Origin: Streptococcus tangpeifui
GTDB lineage: Bacteria > Bacillota > Bacilli > Lactobacillales > Streptococcaceae
Direction of reading: 5' to 3'
Length of the DNA: 64,000 bases
NCBI RefSeq assembly: GCF_011038795.1
Contig: NZ_JAAKDU010000002.1
Coordinates: 124,001 to 188,000 of the forward strand
Positions 33,349 to 43,439 of the stretch are shown one piece after another. The notes beneath the pieces are model-generated. The model did not search any database and was not told the origin of the DNA. It saw only the letters and a program-made list of their open reading frames with translations. Each line of letters opens with the position of its first letter. The stretch's first letter is position 1. A program made the position numbers and the translations under genes.

Positions 33349-35508
33349 TTAAATCACACAGCTTTCACACTGATTAGCGCCGACTTCATCTCCATCATCT
33401 GTGAAGGTGCGGACATAGTAGATTGACTTAACGCCTTTATTGAAGGCATAATTACGAAGGATCGATAGGTCGCGAGTGGTCTGCTTGCTTTCTTGTTTCC
33501 ATTCATACAGTCCTTCAGGGATATCACTGCGCAGAAAGAGTGTTAGTGACAAACCTTGATCAACATGCTCAGTAGCAGCTGCGTAAATGTCAATGACTTT
33601 GCGCATATCCATATCATAAGCAGATGTGTAGTAAGGAATGGTATCAGTCGACAAGCCACTGGCTGGATAGTAGATTTTACCAATTTTCTTTTCTTGACGC
33701 TCTTCAATCCGTTGGGTAATAGGGTGAATGGAAGCGGAGACATCGTTAATGTAAGAGATAGAACCATTTGGTGCAACAGCCAGACGATTCTGGTGATAAA
33801 GTCCATCTTTCATTACGGCTTGACGAAGGGCTTCCCAGTCCTCAGCCTGAGGAATAAAGTGATCTTCGAAGAGTTCCTTAACCTTGGCCGACTTTGGAAC
33901 ATATTTGCCGGTGATGTACTTGTCAAAGTAAGTACCGTCAGCGTATTTTGATTTTTCAAAACCGACGAAAGATTCACCGCGCTCACGAGCAATATTGTTA
34001 GATTCGACCAAGGTCCAATAGTTCATTAACATGAAATAGATGTCAGTGAACTCGATCGATTCAGGACTGCCGTACTCAATGTGGTTGCGAGCAAGGAAGG
34101 AGTGGAGCCCCATAGCCCCCAAGCCAAACGTGTGAGCTTGCTCGTTACCGGCCTTAATCGTTGGGACAGCATCGATACTTGATGAATCTGTCACAAAAGT
34201 AAGTGCGCGAGTCATAGCCTTGATAGACCGACCAAAATCCGGAGATGCCATCATGTTCACCACATTGGTAGATCCAAGGTTACATGAAATATCAGTTCCC
34301 ATCTGTACAAATTCTTGTGCATCATTAATCAAGCTAGGCTTTTGAACTTGTAGAACTTCAGAACACAAGTTTGACATGATGATGCGACCATCAATAGGAT
34401 TTGAACGGTTAGCAGCATCGACATTGATAATATAGGGATAGCCAGATTCTTGCTGTAATTTAGAAATCTCAGTTTCTAAATCGCGGGCAGAGATTTTTGT
34501 CTTAACAATCTTAGGATTAGCCACCAGCTCATCATACTTTTCGGTAATATTAATATAGTTGAATGGGACACCATACTCTTTTTCTATAGAGTATGGGCTA
34601 AAGAGATACATATCCTCATTTTTGCGGGCCAATTCATAGAACTTATCAGGAACGGTAATCCCTAATGATAAAGTTTTAACCCGAACCTTTTCATCTGCAT
34701 TTTCTTTCTTAGTTGATAAGAAAGAAAGAATATCAGGGTGGAAGACATCCAGATAAACCGCCCCGGCTCCCTGACGTTGCCCTAGTTGGTTAGAGTAGGA
34801 GAAGCTGTCTTCAAAGAGTTTCATCACAGGTACGACACCAGATGCTGCGCCCGCATAACCCTTGATTGGCGCTCCAGCTTCACGCAGATTACTGAGCGAA
34901 ATCCCAACACCACCTCCGATACGCGATAGCTGCAAGGCTGAGTTGATGGAACGTCCGATAGCATTCATATCGTCAGTTACTTGAATTAAAAAACAGGAGA
35001 CTAATTCACCGCGGCGGCTACGTCCAGCATTTAGGAATGATGGCGTTGCCGGTTGGTAGCGTTGGTGGATCATTTCTGTTGCTAAGTCTTTAGCCAGTTG
35101 TTCATCACCATCCGCAAAGTAAAGGGCATTAAAGAGGACGCGATCTTCAATACTTTCGAGGTAGAATTCTCCGTCATTCGTTTTTAAAGCATACTGCTGG
35201 TAGAACTTATAGGCTGCCATGAAGGATTGAAAATGAAAATCTGCTGCCTGCAATTCCTGTGCCAGCTCCTCAATAAATTCGACCGAATATTTTCCAATAA
35301 AACCAGACTCAATGTAGTCGTTATCAATTAGGTAACGCACTTTATCTGTAATGGAATCAAAGGCCATAGAATTAGGAATAACATTTTCCCTGAAGAAAGC
35401 CTGCAAGGCTTCCTTATCTTTATTGAGAGGAATTTGGCCATTAACAGGGCGGTTAATTTCATTGTTGAGGCGGAAGTAGGAGACTTCGCCCAAATCTTTA
35501 AGACTCAT
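33349..35508 (-). CDS. nrdE: Class Ib ribonucleotide reductase, alpha subunit
   Basis: 719 aa catalytic subunit that reduces ribonucleoside diphosphates. First active-site cysteine in RRGELVSCFLIQVTDDM, second in IIMSNLCSEVLQV, radical-site region in NLGSTNVVNM, and the C-terminal redox pair CESCVI that is re-reduced by NrdH. No N-terminal ATP cone, as is normal for class Ib. AAGGAAACACTT precedes the ATG. Confidence 0.97.
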   Translation of the reverse strand: MSLKDLGEVSYFRLNNEINRPVNGQIPLNKDKEALQAFFRENVIPNSMAFDSITDKVRYLIDNDYIESGFIGKYSVEFIEELAQELQAADFHFQSFMAAYKFYQQYALKTNDGEFYLESIEDRVLFNALYFADGDEQLAKDLATEMIHQRYQPATPSFLNAGRSRRGELVSCFLIQVTDDMNAIGRSINSALQLSRIGGGVGISLSNLREAGAPIKGYAGAASGVVPVMKLFEDSFSYSNQLGQRQGAGAVYLDVFHPDILSFLSTKKENADEKVRVKTLSLGITVPDKFYELARKNEDMYLFSPYSIEKEYGVPFNYINITEKYDELVANPKIVKTKISARDLETEISKLQQESGYPYIINVDAANRSNPIDGRIIMSNLCSEVLQVQKPSLINDAQEFVQMGTDISCNLGSTNVVNMMASPDFGRSIKAMTRALTFVTDSSSIDAVPTIKAGNEQAHTFGLGAMGLHSFLARNHIEYGSPESIEFTDIYFMLMNYWTLVESNNIARERGESFVGFEKSKYADGTYFDKYITGKYVPKSAKVKELFEDHFIPQAEDWEALRQAVMKDGLYHQNRLAVAPNGSISYINDVSASIHPITQRIEERQEKKIGKIYYPASGLSTDTIPYYTSAYDMDMRKVIDIYAAATEHVDQGLSLTLFLRSDIPEGLYEWKQESKQTTRDLSILRNYAFNKGVKSIYYVRTFTDDGDEVGANQCESCVI

Positions 35509-35566
35509 AAGTGTTTCCTTCTTTGTTTATCTATAACAATTATAATGTAGAATGCTAAACTTAAAC

Positions 35567-35594
35567 GGCCAAGCAGCTTTGGCCTGCTTGGTCA
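35567..35594 (-). other. Intercistronic hairpin between nrdH and nrdE
   Basis: GGCCAAGCAG and CTGCTTGGTC-like arms around TTTGG (CAAGCAGCTTTGGCCTGCTTG). No terminator-like T-run. Second stable hairpin inside this operon. Confidence 0.5.
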
Positions 35595-35614
35595 GCGTGT
35601 TCTTATTCCAGAAA

Positions 35615-35839
35615 TTAAACAATCTCTTTTAATTTGGCAGGCTGAAAACCTGAAAAGGTGATATCACCAGCTTCGATAACCGGAGCAGCGGTAAAACCTA
35701 AGCTCTTAACATAATCAATTTTTTCTGGCTGCTCATCAATATTGATTTCTTGATAGTCAGCACCGTTTTGTTCCAAGAATTTCTTGGTCATCTTGCATTG
35801 CATACAGTTGTTTTTTGAAAATAATGTGATTTGTGACAT
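35615..35839 (-). CDS. nrdH: NrdH redoxin
   Basis: 74 aa glutaredoxin-like protein with thioredoxin-like reactivity; electron donor for NrdEF. Active site CMQCKMTK near residue 13, typical C-x-x-C of NrdH, plus the C-terminal GFTAAPVIEAGDITFSGFQPAKL. First gene of the operon, AGGAGAG before the ATG. Confidence 0.96.
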   Translation of the reverse strand: MSQITLFSKNNCMQCKMTKKFLEQNGADYQEINIDEQPEKIDYVKSLGFTAAPVIEAGDITFSGFQPAKLKEIV

Positions 35840-35914
35840 TGTACTCTCCTCAAAATTAATACCTAATTAGGATAACCAAATCAACTTAAAAAATCAAGCG
35901 ATTTTGCTCGGAAA

Positions 35915-35962
35915 ACACAATATTTTGTGTTTAAGGAAAAATCAACCCCCAACATCTTGTGG
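35915..35962. promoter_or_regulatory. Two NrdR boxes upstream of nrdHEF
   Basis: Box 1 ACACAATATTTTGTGT (35915-35930) is nearly the NrdR consensus; box 2 CCCCAACATCTTGTGG (35947-35962) is weaker. They start exactly 32 bp apart, the usual three-turn spacing. NrdR-ATP/dATP would repress the operon. The rest of the gap to 36240 shows no gene; 35963-36230 is AT-rich. Confidence 0.8.
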
Positions 35963-36240
35963 TCGCTTTGAGCCATTAAACAATCTGCTAGAAAGCTAGA
36001 AACAGCAAGGGTTAACTCAAAATCGGAAGCCCAATCACGTAAATATAATTTCTGCAATATTTGGAAAATCAGACTAATAAATAATATCCTACCGATATGA
36101 GGTTACTGTTTGCACGTAATTTCCTTCACTTAGGCTTTTTAGTTGCGAAATGTTGCAAATAAATTAAGAAACTGCGGCAGTCTTGCAATAATGTCTTTTT
36201 TTTGTAAACTAAGGCTGAAAAAATTTTTAAGGAGTTTCTT

Positions 36241-36744
36241 ATGAAAAAAGCATCCAAATTATTTCTAGGCTTAGGAATAGCCTTTACTCTCATAGTTTTA
36301 ACAGCTTGTGGCCATGGTTATGATAAAAATGGTATTCCAACAGAGCTGAAGAAGTCTTACACTGGTTCAACAGATATTGAAGACTATGATGCCAATATCC
36401 CTTCTGGGGGTTCAACACTAACATTTAATATGAAATCCCATACTATAAAAGTAAAGACAGATGATGAAACAAAAACTGTTTACTTTAAAGTTTTATCCAA
36501 GAAGAATATGACAAGGGATACAAAAGGAAAATTGAATAAAGTTAAGTCTAAACTTGAAGGGGATAAATATTTTATTATGGTCCTAGCCAATAGCAAAAGT
36601 GATTTAACTCAGAAGATCAAATCACAAAGCTTCCCAATTTTTGTCAGTGTTAGCGATAGTGGTAAAAAAATTCACATGTTCGAATACAACGATGGTTATA
36701 CAAGATCCGAATACTTTGATTATAGCGGTGAATCCGATACCTAA
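36241..36744 (+). CDS. Lipoprotein of unknown function
   Basis: 167 aa. Signal peptide with lipobox LTACGH (lipidated Cys at about residue 23), basic start MKKASK. The mature part is hydrophilic and Lys/Ser/Asp-rich (YTGSTDIEDYDANIPSGGSTLTFNMKSH...), predicted beta-rich. No family recognised. RBS AAGGAG. It is followed by a weak hairpin (GCTCAATAAG...CTTGGGCTCTTTTT) that may terminate it. Confidence 0.85.
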   Translation: MKKASKLFLGLGIAFTLIVLTACGHGYDKNGIPTELKKSYTGSTDIEDYDANIPSGGSTLTFNMKSHTIKVKTDDETKTVYFKVLSKKNMTRDTKGKLNKVKSKLEGDKYFIMVLANSKSDLTQKIKSQSFPIFVSVSDSGKKIHMFEYNDGYTRSEYFDYSGESDT

Positions 36745-36879
36745 GCTCAATAAGCACTATAAAGTAGTTACAGAACTTGGGCTCTTTTTATGCCTTTTCA
36801 ATTAAAAAAGTTTCTTGAAAACTCAGGTTGAAATATTTAGGAAAAGGGTTTCATTTTTTATGGAAAATAGGGTTAAGTC

Positions 36880-36908
36880 TTGAAAATGGAAGGGTGATAT
36901 GATATAAT
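36880..36908 (+). promoter_or_regulatory. Promoter of ptsHI
   Basis: -35 TTGAAA (36880-36885), 17-bp spacer, -10 TATAAT (36903-36908), 65 bp before ptsH. Confidence 0.85.
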
Positions 36909-36973
36909 TCTATTTTGTAAGGGTTATCATAAGATGATCTAAAATATTTACATTAGAAAAAAGGAGAACCATT

Positions 36974-37237
36974 ATGGCTTCTAAAGATTTCCACATTGTT
37001 GCAGAAACAGGTATCCACGCTCGCCCAGCTACTTTGCTCGTTCAAACAGCTAGCAAATTTGCTTCAGATATCACTTTGGATTACAAAGGTAAATCAGTAA
37101 ACCTTAAGTCAATTATGGGGGTTATGAGCCTTGGTGTTGGTCAAGGTGCTGATGTGACAATCTCAGCTGAAGGTACAGATGCTGACGATGCTCTTGCAGC
37201 TATCGACGAAACAATGACAAAAGAAGGATTGGCTTAA
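36974..37237 (+). CDS. ptsH: Phosphocarrier protein HPr
   Basis: 87 aa general PTS phosphocarrier. Catalytic His15 in [12 protein letters not shown], regulatory Ser46 in [11 protein letters not shown] (target of HPr kinase, making HPr-Ser-P the CcpA co-effector). RBS AAGGAG. Four bp before ptsI, as in other streptococci. Codon use is strongly biased, as expected for a highly expressed gene. Confidence 0.98.
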   Translation: MASKDFHIVAETGIHARPATLLVQTASKFASDITLDYKGKSVNLKSIMGVMSLGVGQGADVTISAEGTDADDALAAIDETMTKEGLA

Positions 37238-37241
37238 AATT

Positions 37242-38975
37242 ATGACAGAAATGCTTAAAGGAATCGCAGCATCCGATGGTGTTGCTGTTGCTAAGGCATA
37301 TCTGCTGGTTCAACCGGACTTATCATTTGAAACTGTATCCGTTACAGATACAAATGCAGAGGAAGCTCGTCTAGACGCAGCTCTAGCAGCGTCTCAAGAC
37401 GAGCTTTCTCTTATCCGTGAAAAAGCAGTAGGAAGCCTTGGTGAAGAAGCCGCAGCCGTATTTGATGCTCACTTGATGGTTCTCGCTGACCCAGAAATGA
37501 TTGGTCAAATTAAAGAAACCATCCGTGCCAAAGAAGTAAATGCGGAAGCTGCCTTGACAGAAGTGACTGATATGTTCATCACTATTTTTGAGGGTATGGA
37601 AGATAATCCATACATGCAAGAACGGGCTGCTGATATTCGCGATGTAACCAAACGCGTTTTGGCAAACTTGCTCGGTAAGAAGTTGCCAAACCCCGCTTCT
37701 ATTGATGAAGAATCTATCGTCATCGCTAATGACCTGACTCCTTCTGACACCGCTCAGTTGGACAAGAAGTTTGTTAAAGCCTTTGTGACTAACATTGGTG
37801 GACGTACCAGTCACTCTGCCATTATGGCGCGTACGCTGGAAATCGCTGCCGTACTTGGTACCAATAATGTTACCGAAGTGGTTAAAAACGGCGATGTAGT
37901 AGCTGTTAATGGTATTACTGGTCAGGTTATCGTCAACCCAAGTGATGATCAAGTAGCTGAATTCAAGGCTGCTGGAGAAGCTTACGCTAAGCAAAAAGCT
38001 GAATGGGCTCTTCTTAAGGATGCTGAAACAGTAACAGCTGATGGCAAGCATTTTGAATTGGCTGCTAATATTGGTACACCTAAGGACGTTCAAGGGGTTA
38101 ATGACAATGGTGCAGAGGCTGTTGGTCTTTACCGGACTGAATTCCTCTACATGGATTCTCAAGACTTCCCAACTGAAGATGAGCAATATCAAGCTTACAA
38201 GGAAGTTTTGGAAGGCATGAATGGTAAGCCAGTTGTGGTTCGTACTATGGACATCGGTGGTGATAAGGAATTGCCTTACTTCGACCTACCTAAAGAAATG
38301 AACCCCTTCCTTGGTTTCCGTGCTTTGCGTATTTCTATTTCAGAAACTGGCGATGCTATGTTCCGTACGCAAATCCGTGCCCTCCTTCGTGCATCAGTCC
38401 ATGGTCACTTACGGATTATGTTCCCAATGGTTGCCCTACTTAAGGAATTCCGTGCTGCTAAAGCTGTCTTCGATGAAGAAAAAGCAAAATTGCAAGCAGA
38501 AGGTATTCCTGTTGCTGACAACATTGAAGTGGGTATTATGATTGAAATCCCTGCTGCAGCAATGTTGGCTGATCAATTTGCCAAGGAAGTTGATTTCTTC
38601 TCAATTGGTACTAACGATTTGATTCAATACACTATGGCTGCTGACCGGATGAATGAACAGGTATCCTACCTCTATCAACCATACAACCCATCAATCTTGC
38701 GTTTGATTAACAATGTCGTTAAGGCAGCTCACGCAGAAGGTAAATGGGCTGGTATGTGTGGTGAAATGGCTGGTGACCAAAAGGCTGTTCCACTCCTTGT
38801 AGGTATTGGACTTGATGAATTCTCAATGTCTGCAACATCTGTCCTTCGGACTCGCAGTTTGATGAAGAAACTTGATACTAAGAAGATGGAAGAATTGGCA
38901 CAACGTGCGTTGACAGAATGTTCTACCATGGAAGAAGTTCTGGAACTTGAAAAAGAATACGTTGATGTTGATTAA
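37242..38975 (+). CDS. ptsI: PTS enzyme I
   Basis: 577 aa phosphoenolpyruvate-protein phosphotransferase; starts the PTS phosphate relay by moving phosphate from PEP to HPr. Catalytic His in [21 protein letters not shown] (about residue 190); PEP-binding domain with [45 protein letters not shown] and catalytic Cys region [11 protein letters not shown]. Full length. Confidence 0.98.
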   Translation: MTEMLKGIAASDGVAVAKAYLLVQPDLSFETVSVTDTNAEEARLDAALAASQDELSLIREKAVGSLGEEAAAVFDAHLMVLADPEMIGQIKETIRAKEVNAEAALTEVTDMFITIFEGMEDNPYMQERAADIRDVTKRVLANLLGKKLPNPASIDEESIVIANDLTPSDTAQLDKKFVKAFVTNIGGRTSHSAIMARTLEIAAVLGTNNVTEVVKNGDVVAVNGITGQVIVNPSDDQVAEFKAAGEAYAKQKAEWALLKDAETVTADGKHFELAANIGTPKDVQGVNDNGAEAVGLYRTEFLYMDSQDFPTEDEQYQAYKEVLEGMNGKPVVVRTMDIGGDKELPYFDLPKEMNPFLGFRALRISISETGDAMFRTQIRALLRASVHGHLRIMFPMVALLKEFRAAKAVFDEEKAKLQAEGIPVADNIEVGIMIEIPAAAMLADQFAKEVDFFSIGTNDLIQYTMAADRMNEQVSYLYQPYNPSILRLINNVVKAAHAEGKWAGMCGEMAGDQKAVPLLVGIGLDEFSMSATSVLRTRSLMKKLDTKKMEELAQRALTECSTMEEVLELEKEYVDVD

Positions 38976-38983
38976 GTCATCAT

Positions 38984-39014
38984 AAAAGGTTAGAGCTCAG
39001 CTCTGGCCTTTTTT
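38984..39014 (+). terminator. Terminator of ptsHI
   Basis: AAAAGGTTAGAGC pairs with GCTCTGGCCTTTT around TCA, ending in TTTTTT. Confidence 0.85.
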
Positions 39015-39159
39015 GCTAAGTCAGAAGTTAAAAAACTTGACTGATTGACCTTAATCAGATAATCAATTTCTAATCTAGGAGCCTAAAAGAGTAAGACTGT
39101 TTCTCTTCCTTATCAAGAAAGTAGCTTTCGAAATATTCAGATTATTAACATAGTAGATA

Positions 39160-39188
39160 TTGGAAAATTACATAAAAAGTGATAGAAT
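39160..39188 (+). promoter_or_regulatory. Promoter of gapN
   Basis: -35 TTGGAA (39160-39165), 17-bp spacer, -10 TAGAAT (39183-39188). Confidence 0.7.
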
Positions 39189-39217
39189 AGGTCTATCACA
39201 AGTAAAAGGAGAACTAG

Positions 39218-40648
39218 ATGACTAAACAATACAAAAACTATGTCAATGGTGAATGGAAGTTATCAGATGAGGAAATCACAATCTATGAACCTGCGACTGG
39301 TAAAGAGCTGGGTACAGTTCCAGCTATGAGCCATGAAGAGGTTGACTATGTTTACGCGTCAGCTAAAGCAGCTCTTCCGGAATGGCGGGCACTCTCTTAT
39401 ATTGAACGTGCCGCTTATATCCATAAGGCTGCTGATATTTTAGAACGAGATGCTGAAAAAATCGGTTCTGTTTTGTCTAAGGAAATTGCCAAGGGTCTAA
39501 AATCAGCCATTGGTGAGGTCACTCGGACAGCAGAAATTGTTAATTTCGCTGCTGAAGAAGGTGTGCGTGCTGAAGGTGAAGTCCTCGAAGGCGGTAGCTT
39601 TGATGCAGCCAGCAAGCGTAAAATTGCAGTAGTTCGTCGCGAACCAGTTGGCTTGGTCTTGGCTATCTCACCATTTAACTACCCTGTTAACTTGGCTGGT
39701 TCCAAGATTGCCCCTGCCTTGATTTCCGGTAACGTTGTTGCCTTCAAACCACCAACGCAAGGCTCAATCTCAGGTTTGCTCTTGGCTGAAGCCTTCGCTG
39801 AAGCCGGTCTGCCTGCTGGTGTCTTCAACACTATCACGGGTCGTGGTTCGGTTATCGGTGATTACATCGTTGAACATGAAGCTGTTGATTTTATCAACTT
39901 TACAGGATCAACACCGGTCGGCGAAAACATTGGTAAGCTGGCTGGTATGCGCCCAATCATGTTGGAACTCGGTGGTAAGGATGCAGCCATTGTGCTCGAA
40001 GATGCTGATCTTGAGTTGACGGCTAACAATATTGTTTCTGGTGCTTTTGGTTACTCTGGACAACGTTGTACAGCCGTTAAGCGTGTGCTTGTCATGGATA
40101 GTGTAGCAGATGAATTGGTTAAATTAGTCACTGGGAAGGTTGAGCAGCTCTCCGTTGGTATGCCAGAAGAAGATGCTGACATCACACCATTGATTGACAC
40201 TAAGGCAGCTGACTTCGTGGAAGGTTTGATTAAAGATGCTGCTGATAAGGGTGCTGTAGCTACGACCCCAATCAAGCGAGAAGGTAATACGATTTATCCA
40301 ACCGTCTTTGATAAAGTGACAACTGATATGCGTTTAGCTTGGGAAGAACCATTCGGTCCTGTCTTGCCAATTATCCGTGTCAAATCAGTTGATGAAGCTT
40401 TGGAAATTGCTAATGAATCTGAATATGGCCTGCAATCCTCAGTATTCACTCGAGACTTCCCATTGGCTCTTAAGATTGCCGAACAATTAGAAGTTGGGAC
40501 AGTCCATATTAATAATAAGACCCAACGTGGTACCGATAACTTCCCATTCTTAGGAGCTAAGAAGTCTGGTGCTGGTGTTCAAGGGGTTAAATATTCTATT
40601 CAAGCCATGACGAATGTTAAATCTGTTGTATTTGACATTGCTAAATAA
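39218..40648 (+). CDS. gapN: NADP-dependent non-phosphorylating glyceraldehyde-3-phosphate dehydrogenase
   Basis: 476 aa aldehyde dehydrogenase. Oxidises glyceraldehyde-3-phosphate directly to 3-phosphoglycerate with NADP+, the main NADPH source in streptococci that lack the oxidative pentose phosphate path. Catalytic Cys in SGQRCTAVKR, catalytic Glu in MLELGGKDA, NADP region FNYPVNLAGSK and FTGSTPVG. Matches S. mutans GapN in length and motifs; the gene also follows ptsI there. RBS AAAGGAG. Confidence 0.97.
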   Translation: MTKQYKNYVNGEWKLSDEEITIYEPATGKELGTVPAMSHEEVDYVYASAKAALPEWRALSYIERAAYIHKAADILERDAEKIGSVLSKEIAKGLKSAIGEVTRTAEIVNFAAEEGVRAEGEVLEGGSFDAASKRKIAVVRREPVGLVLAISPFNYPVNLAGSKIAPALISGNVVAFKPPTQGSISGLLLAEAFAEAGLPAGVFNTITGRGSVIGDYIVEHEAVDFINFTGSTPVGENIGKLAGMRPIMLELGGKDAAIVLEDADLELTANNIVSGAFGYSGQRCTAVKRVLVMDSVADELVKLVTGKVEQLSVGMPEEDADITPLIDTKAADFVEGLIKDAADKGAVATTPIKREGNTIYPTVFDKVTTDMRLAWEEPFGPVLPIIRVKSVDEALEIANESEYGLQSSVFTRDFPLALKIAEQLEVGTVHINNKTQRGTDNFPFLGAKKSGAGVQGVKYSIQAMTNVKSVVFDIAK

Positions 40649-40657
40649 GGCATTATG

Positions 40658-40688
40658 AAAGAGCTGTTCTCTAGAATAGCTCTTTTTT
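40658..40688 (+). terminator. Terminator of gapN
   Basis: AAAGAGCTGTTCT and AGAATAGCTCTTTT pair around CT, ending in TTTTTT. Confidence 0.92.
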
Positions 40689-40762
40689 CGTTCTCGTTAA
40701 AAATGGTTTGGCTCCAGTACTTTTCTGGGTAAAGCGAAAAAGAATTTTACCTCCTAGCAGGT

Positions 40763-41521
40763 CTAGTTGGTCAGCTGATTTTTAGCCCAATTATTATCTT
40801 TTTCAAGTGTATTAACATCAGTATAGGCTTGTCTGTAGACATTATAAAGTAAGCCTGGCTTATAAGGACTGACCGGTTGGTCATAATCAGTTAAGTGATA
40901 AAGTTTAATTAAGTAGTTAAGTTTAGTATTATAGCTAGTGTCAGTTGCATAGCGGCCGGTTAAAGCCTGGGTCGCATCCTGATAGTTAGTAGTATTAGAT
41001 TTCCTAGCGTCTGCATAGAGATTCTTACTGAGAATATCAGCATAATCCTCTAATGATTCCTTGTAAGAAGGGTATTTCCGAAAGGCAGCATCAATTTTAT
41101 AGGCATTGCCCTTGCCATCATCCTCCCAGGTTTGGAAGGTAGCTGAGCTCCCTTTATAATCCCCTTTAATCCCAAAGAGATTGTAATTAGGATCAGAACC
41201 AAGCTTAGATGTACCATGATTACTTTCTAAAATAGCTTGAGCAATCATGACAGAAGCATAGAGATCATGATCCTGAGCAATGGACCTAGCCTCCTCGCCA
41301 ATATTATTGATGAAGTAGAGGACAGCAATATCACGGTCATCTTGTCTGACTTGGGGAGGCTTAGTGTTGATAACAGTCAGCCGACTGAACAGGCCATAGC
41401 CTGTAAAAAGCAGGATAGCGAGAATAAGAATTAAGGTAAGAGCAAACGATTTGCGATTTTTCTGTTTAATTTTAAAAAGCTTTTTCCACTTACTTTGGCG
41501 AGATTTCTTTTTGTTGGCCAT
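40763..41521 (-). CDS. Membrane-anchored GH73 glucosaminidase
   Basis: 252 aa. Very basic N-terminus (KKKSRQSKWKKLFKIKQKNRK), one membrane span (about 26-45), then an extracellular glucosaminidase domain: catalytic Glu in MIAQAILESNHGTSKLG, followed by NYNLFGIKGDYKG and YPSYKESLEDYADIL. Such enzymes cut between GlcNAc and MurNAc in peptidoglycan (LytG/AcmA family), acting in cell-wall remodelling or separation. No wall-binding repeats, so probably held at the membrane. RBS AGGAGG on the minus strand. Confidence 0.9.
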   Translation of the reverse strand: MANKKKSRQSKWKKLFKIKQKNRKSFALTLILILAILLFTGYGLFSRLTVINTKPPQVRQDDRDIAVLYFINNIGEEARSIAQDHDLYASVMIAQAILESNHGTSKLGSDPNYNLFGIKGDYKGSSATFQTWEDDGKGNAYKIDAAFRKYPSYKESLEDYADILSKNLYADARKSNTTNYQDATQALTGRYATDTSYNTKLNYLIKLYHLTDYDQPVSPYKPGLLYNVYRQAYTDVNTLEKDNNWAKNQLTN

Positions 41522-41731
41522 GTCGTCCTCCTTTCATTAATTGTCTTTAAGCTCTTAAAAACTAGTATAGCATAGTTAAGAGAATTTCGGTGGTCAAAAC
41601 AAGGAACAACGTTGGCTCTCATTTCTGTTATCTTCCTCATGTTCTTGCTTATTTCGTTTAGCTAATTGAAGGCTAGTTAAACTTCGTGCCGCAAAGTATG
41701 GTATGATAAAATAAGAACAAGGAGGTCAGTT

Positions 41732-42466
41732 ATGCGGGATAATCACCTACACACTCATTTTTCTTACGATTCCCAAGCTAAATTTAAAGATTATTTGGAA
41801 GCTTATTCTGGCGACATTGTCACAACCGAACACTTTGATTTGTCCAATCCCTATACAAAAAAGGATGATATTCCTGATTATAGCGCATATAGTCGAGAAA
41901 TTGACCAACTCAATAAAGACTATGGGAACCGCATCAAACGAGGTATTGAAATCGGTTATTACCAACCCAGAGAAGCGGATATTTTGACTTATTTGGCAGA
42001 TAAGGCATTTGACCTCAAGTTATTATCGGTTCACCACAATGGACAAAATGATTATCTGGATGACGAAATAGCTGAGCGAGATAAGGATGAAGTCATCTCT
42101 GAGTATCTGGATCTACTAGAGGCTGCTATTGGGCGAGTGGATGCCCATGTCTTGGCTCATTTTGATTATGGCTTTCGACTCTTTGAACTTAGCCCTGCTG
42201 ACCTGCAGGTTTACGAACCACAACTGATAACCATTTTCCAAAAGATGATTGAGAATAACTTGGCTTTTGAGCTAAATAGTAAATCCATCTATCTTTATCA
42301 CCATGAAGATCTTTATCGTTACGCACTCGGTTTAGTCAAAGATCTTGGTTGCCAAAAATACTCTCTAGGGTCAGATGGTCATAAGTTGGAGCATTTTCGC
42401 TTGAATTTTGATAAATTGCAAGCTCTCTTGAAAGAGTTTGATATTGATGAAAGTCAACTTATTTAA
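41732..42466 (+). CDS. PHP-domain hydrolase, histidinol-phosphatase-like
   Basis: 244 aa. Metal-binding motifs of the PHP fold: DNHLHTHFSYDS at the N-terminus, TTEHFD, RGIEIGYYQP, SVHHNGQND, AHFDYG and LGSDGHKLEH near the C-terminus. The closest known activity is histidinol-phosphate phosphatase (HisK/HisJ), but no his genes lie here, so the substrate is open. RBS AAGGAGG. Confidence 0.88.
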   Translation: MRDNHLHTHFSYDSQAKFKDYLEAYSGDIVTTEHFDLSNPYTKKDDIPDYSAYSREIDQLNKDYGNRIKRGIEIGYYQPREADILTYLADKAFDLKLLSVHHNGQNDYLDDEIAERDKDEVISEYLDLLEAAIGRVDAHVLAHFDYGFRLFELSPADLQVYEPQLITIFQKMIENNLAFELNSKSIYLYHHEDLYRYALGLVKDLGCQKYSLGSDGHKLEHFRLNFDKLQALLKEFDIDESQLI

Positions 42467-42511
42467 ACTTGGAAGCGCTGTTTGGATTTTAGAGAAAATT
42501 CTGGCAAAATC

Positions 42512-42540
42512 TTTCAATGACTTGGGATTTATGATAGAAT
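42512..42540 (+). promoter_or_regulatory. Promoter of tpiA
   Basis: -10 TAGAAT (42535-42540) with TTTCAA (42512-42517) 17 bp upstream; the -35 match is only partial. Confidence 0.5.
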
Positions 42541-42577
42541 GAAATGGTAAATAATTTTAATAGAAGAGGTATGTGAA

Positions 42578-43336
42578 ATGTCACGTAAACCAATTATCGC
42601 TGGAAACTGGAAAATGAATAAGACGGCTGCAGAAGCACGTGAATTCATTGATGCAGTGAAAAACAACATTCCATCAAACGAACTTGTTGATACTGTTGTT
42701 GGTTCCCCTGCCCTGTTCCTTGAAGGCATGAAAAAAGGTGTTAAAGACACTGAACTACAAGTGGCTGCTCAAAACTGTTACTGGGAAGATTTTGGCGCTT
42801 TCACTGGTGAAACAAGCCCAGCGGCGCTTGCAGCTCTCGGTGTTGAATATGTTATCATTGGTCACTCTGAACGCCGTGATTACTTCCATGAAACAGACGA
42901 AGAAATCAACAAAAAGGCTCATGCTATTTTTAACCACAATATGACTCCAATCCTTTGTTGCGGTGAGTCTCTTGAAACTTATGAAGCTGGTAAAACAGCT
43001 GAATGGATTGAAGGTCAAATCACTGCTGACCTTAAAGGCTTGAGTGCAGACCAAGTTGCCAGCATGGTTATCGCTTATGAACCAATCTGGGCTATTGGTA
43101 CTGGTAAATCTGCTGATGCTAACATTGCTGATGACATCTGCGGTGTTGTTCGCTCAACTGTTGAAAAACTTTACGGTAAAGACGTTGCTGATAAGGTGCG
43201 TATCCAATACGGCGGTTCCGTTAAACCTGAAAATGTTGCGGAATACATGGCTAAAGAAAATGTTGATGGCGCTCTCGTTGGTGGTGCTTCACTGCAAGCA
43301 GATAGCTTCTTAGCTTTGCTTGACTTTGTAAATTAA
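42578..43336 (+). CDS. tpiA: Triosephosphate isomerase
   Basis: 252 aa glycolytic enzyme interconverting DHAP and G3P. Start [14 protein letters not shown], catalytic His in [13 protein letters not shown], catalytic Glu in [16 protein letters not shown], phosphate loop [10 protein letters not shown] and [10 protein letters not shown]. Single gene with its own promoter and terminator; codon bias as in highly expressed genes. Confidence 0.98.
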   Translation: MSRKPIIAGNWKMNKTAAEAREFIDAVKNNIPSNELVDTVVGSPALFLEGMKKGVKDTELQVAAQNCYWEDFGAFTGETSPAALAALGVEYVIIGHSERRDYFHETDEEINKKAHAIFNHNMTPILCCGESLETYEAGKTAEWIEGQITADLKGLSADQVASMVIAYEPIWAIGTGKSADANIADDICGVVRSTVEKLYGKDVADKVRIQYGGSVKPENVAEYMAKENVDGALVGGASLQADSFLALLDFVN

Positions 43337-43357
43337 TCGGTTGATTTGATTCATAAT

Positions 43358-43395
43358 AAAACGGCTAGATGTACACACATCTAGCCGTTTTTGAC
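43358..43395 (+). terminator. Terminator of tpiA
   Basis: Perfect 15-bp stem AAAACGGCTAGATGT/ACATCTAGCCGTTTT around ACAC, then T. Also symmetrical enough to serve the opposite strand. Confidence 0.95.
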
Positions 43396-43439
43396 TGTGG
43401 TAAGATATAATCCGTTTTCCTTTTGAATCTAAAAAGGGA

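Noticed and set aside
37383..38192. 269-codon minus-strand ORF inside ptsI
   Set aside because: Antisense to a highly conserved, codon-biased gene; long shadow frames are common there.
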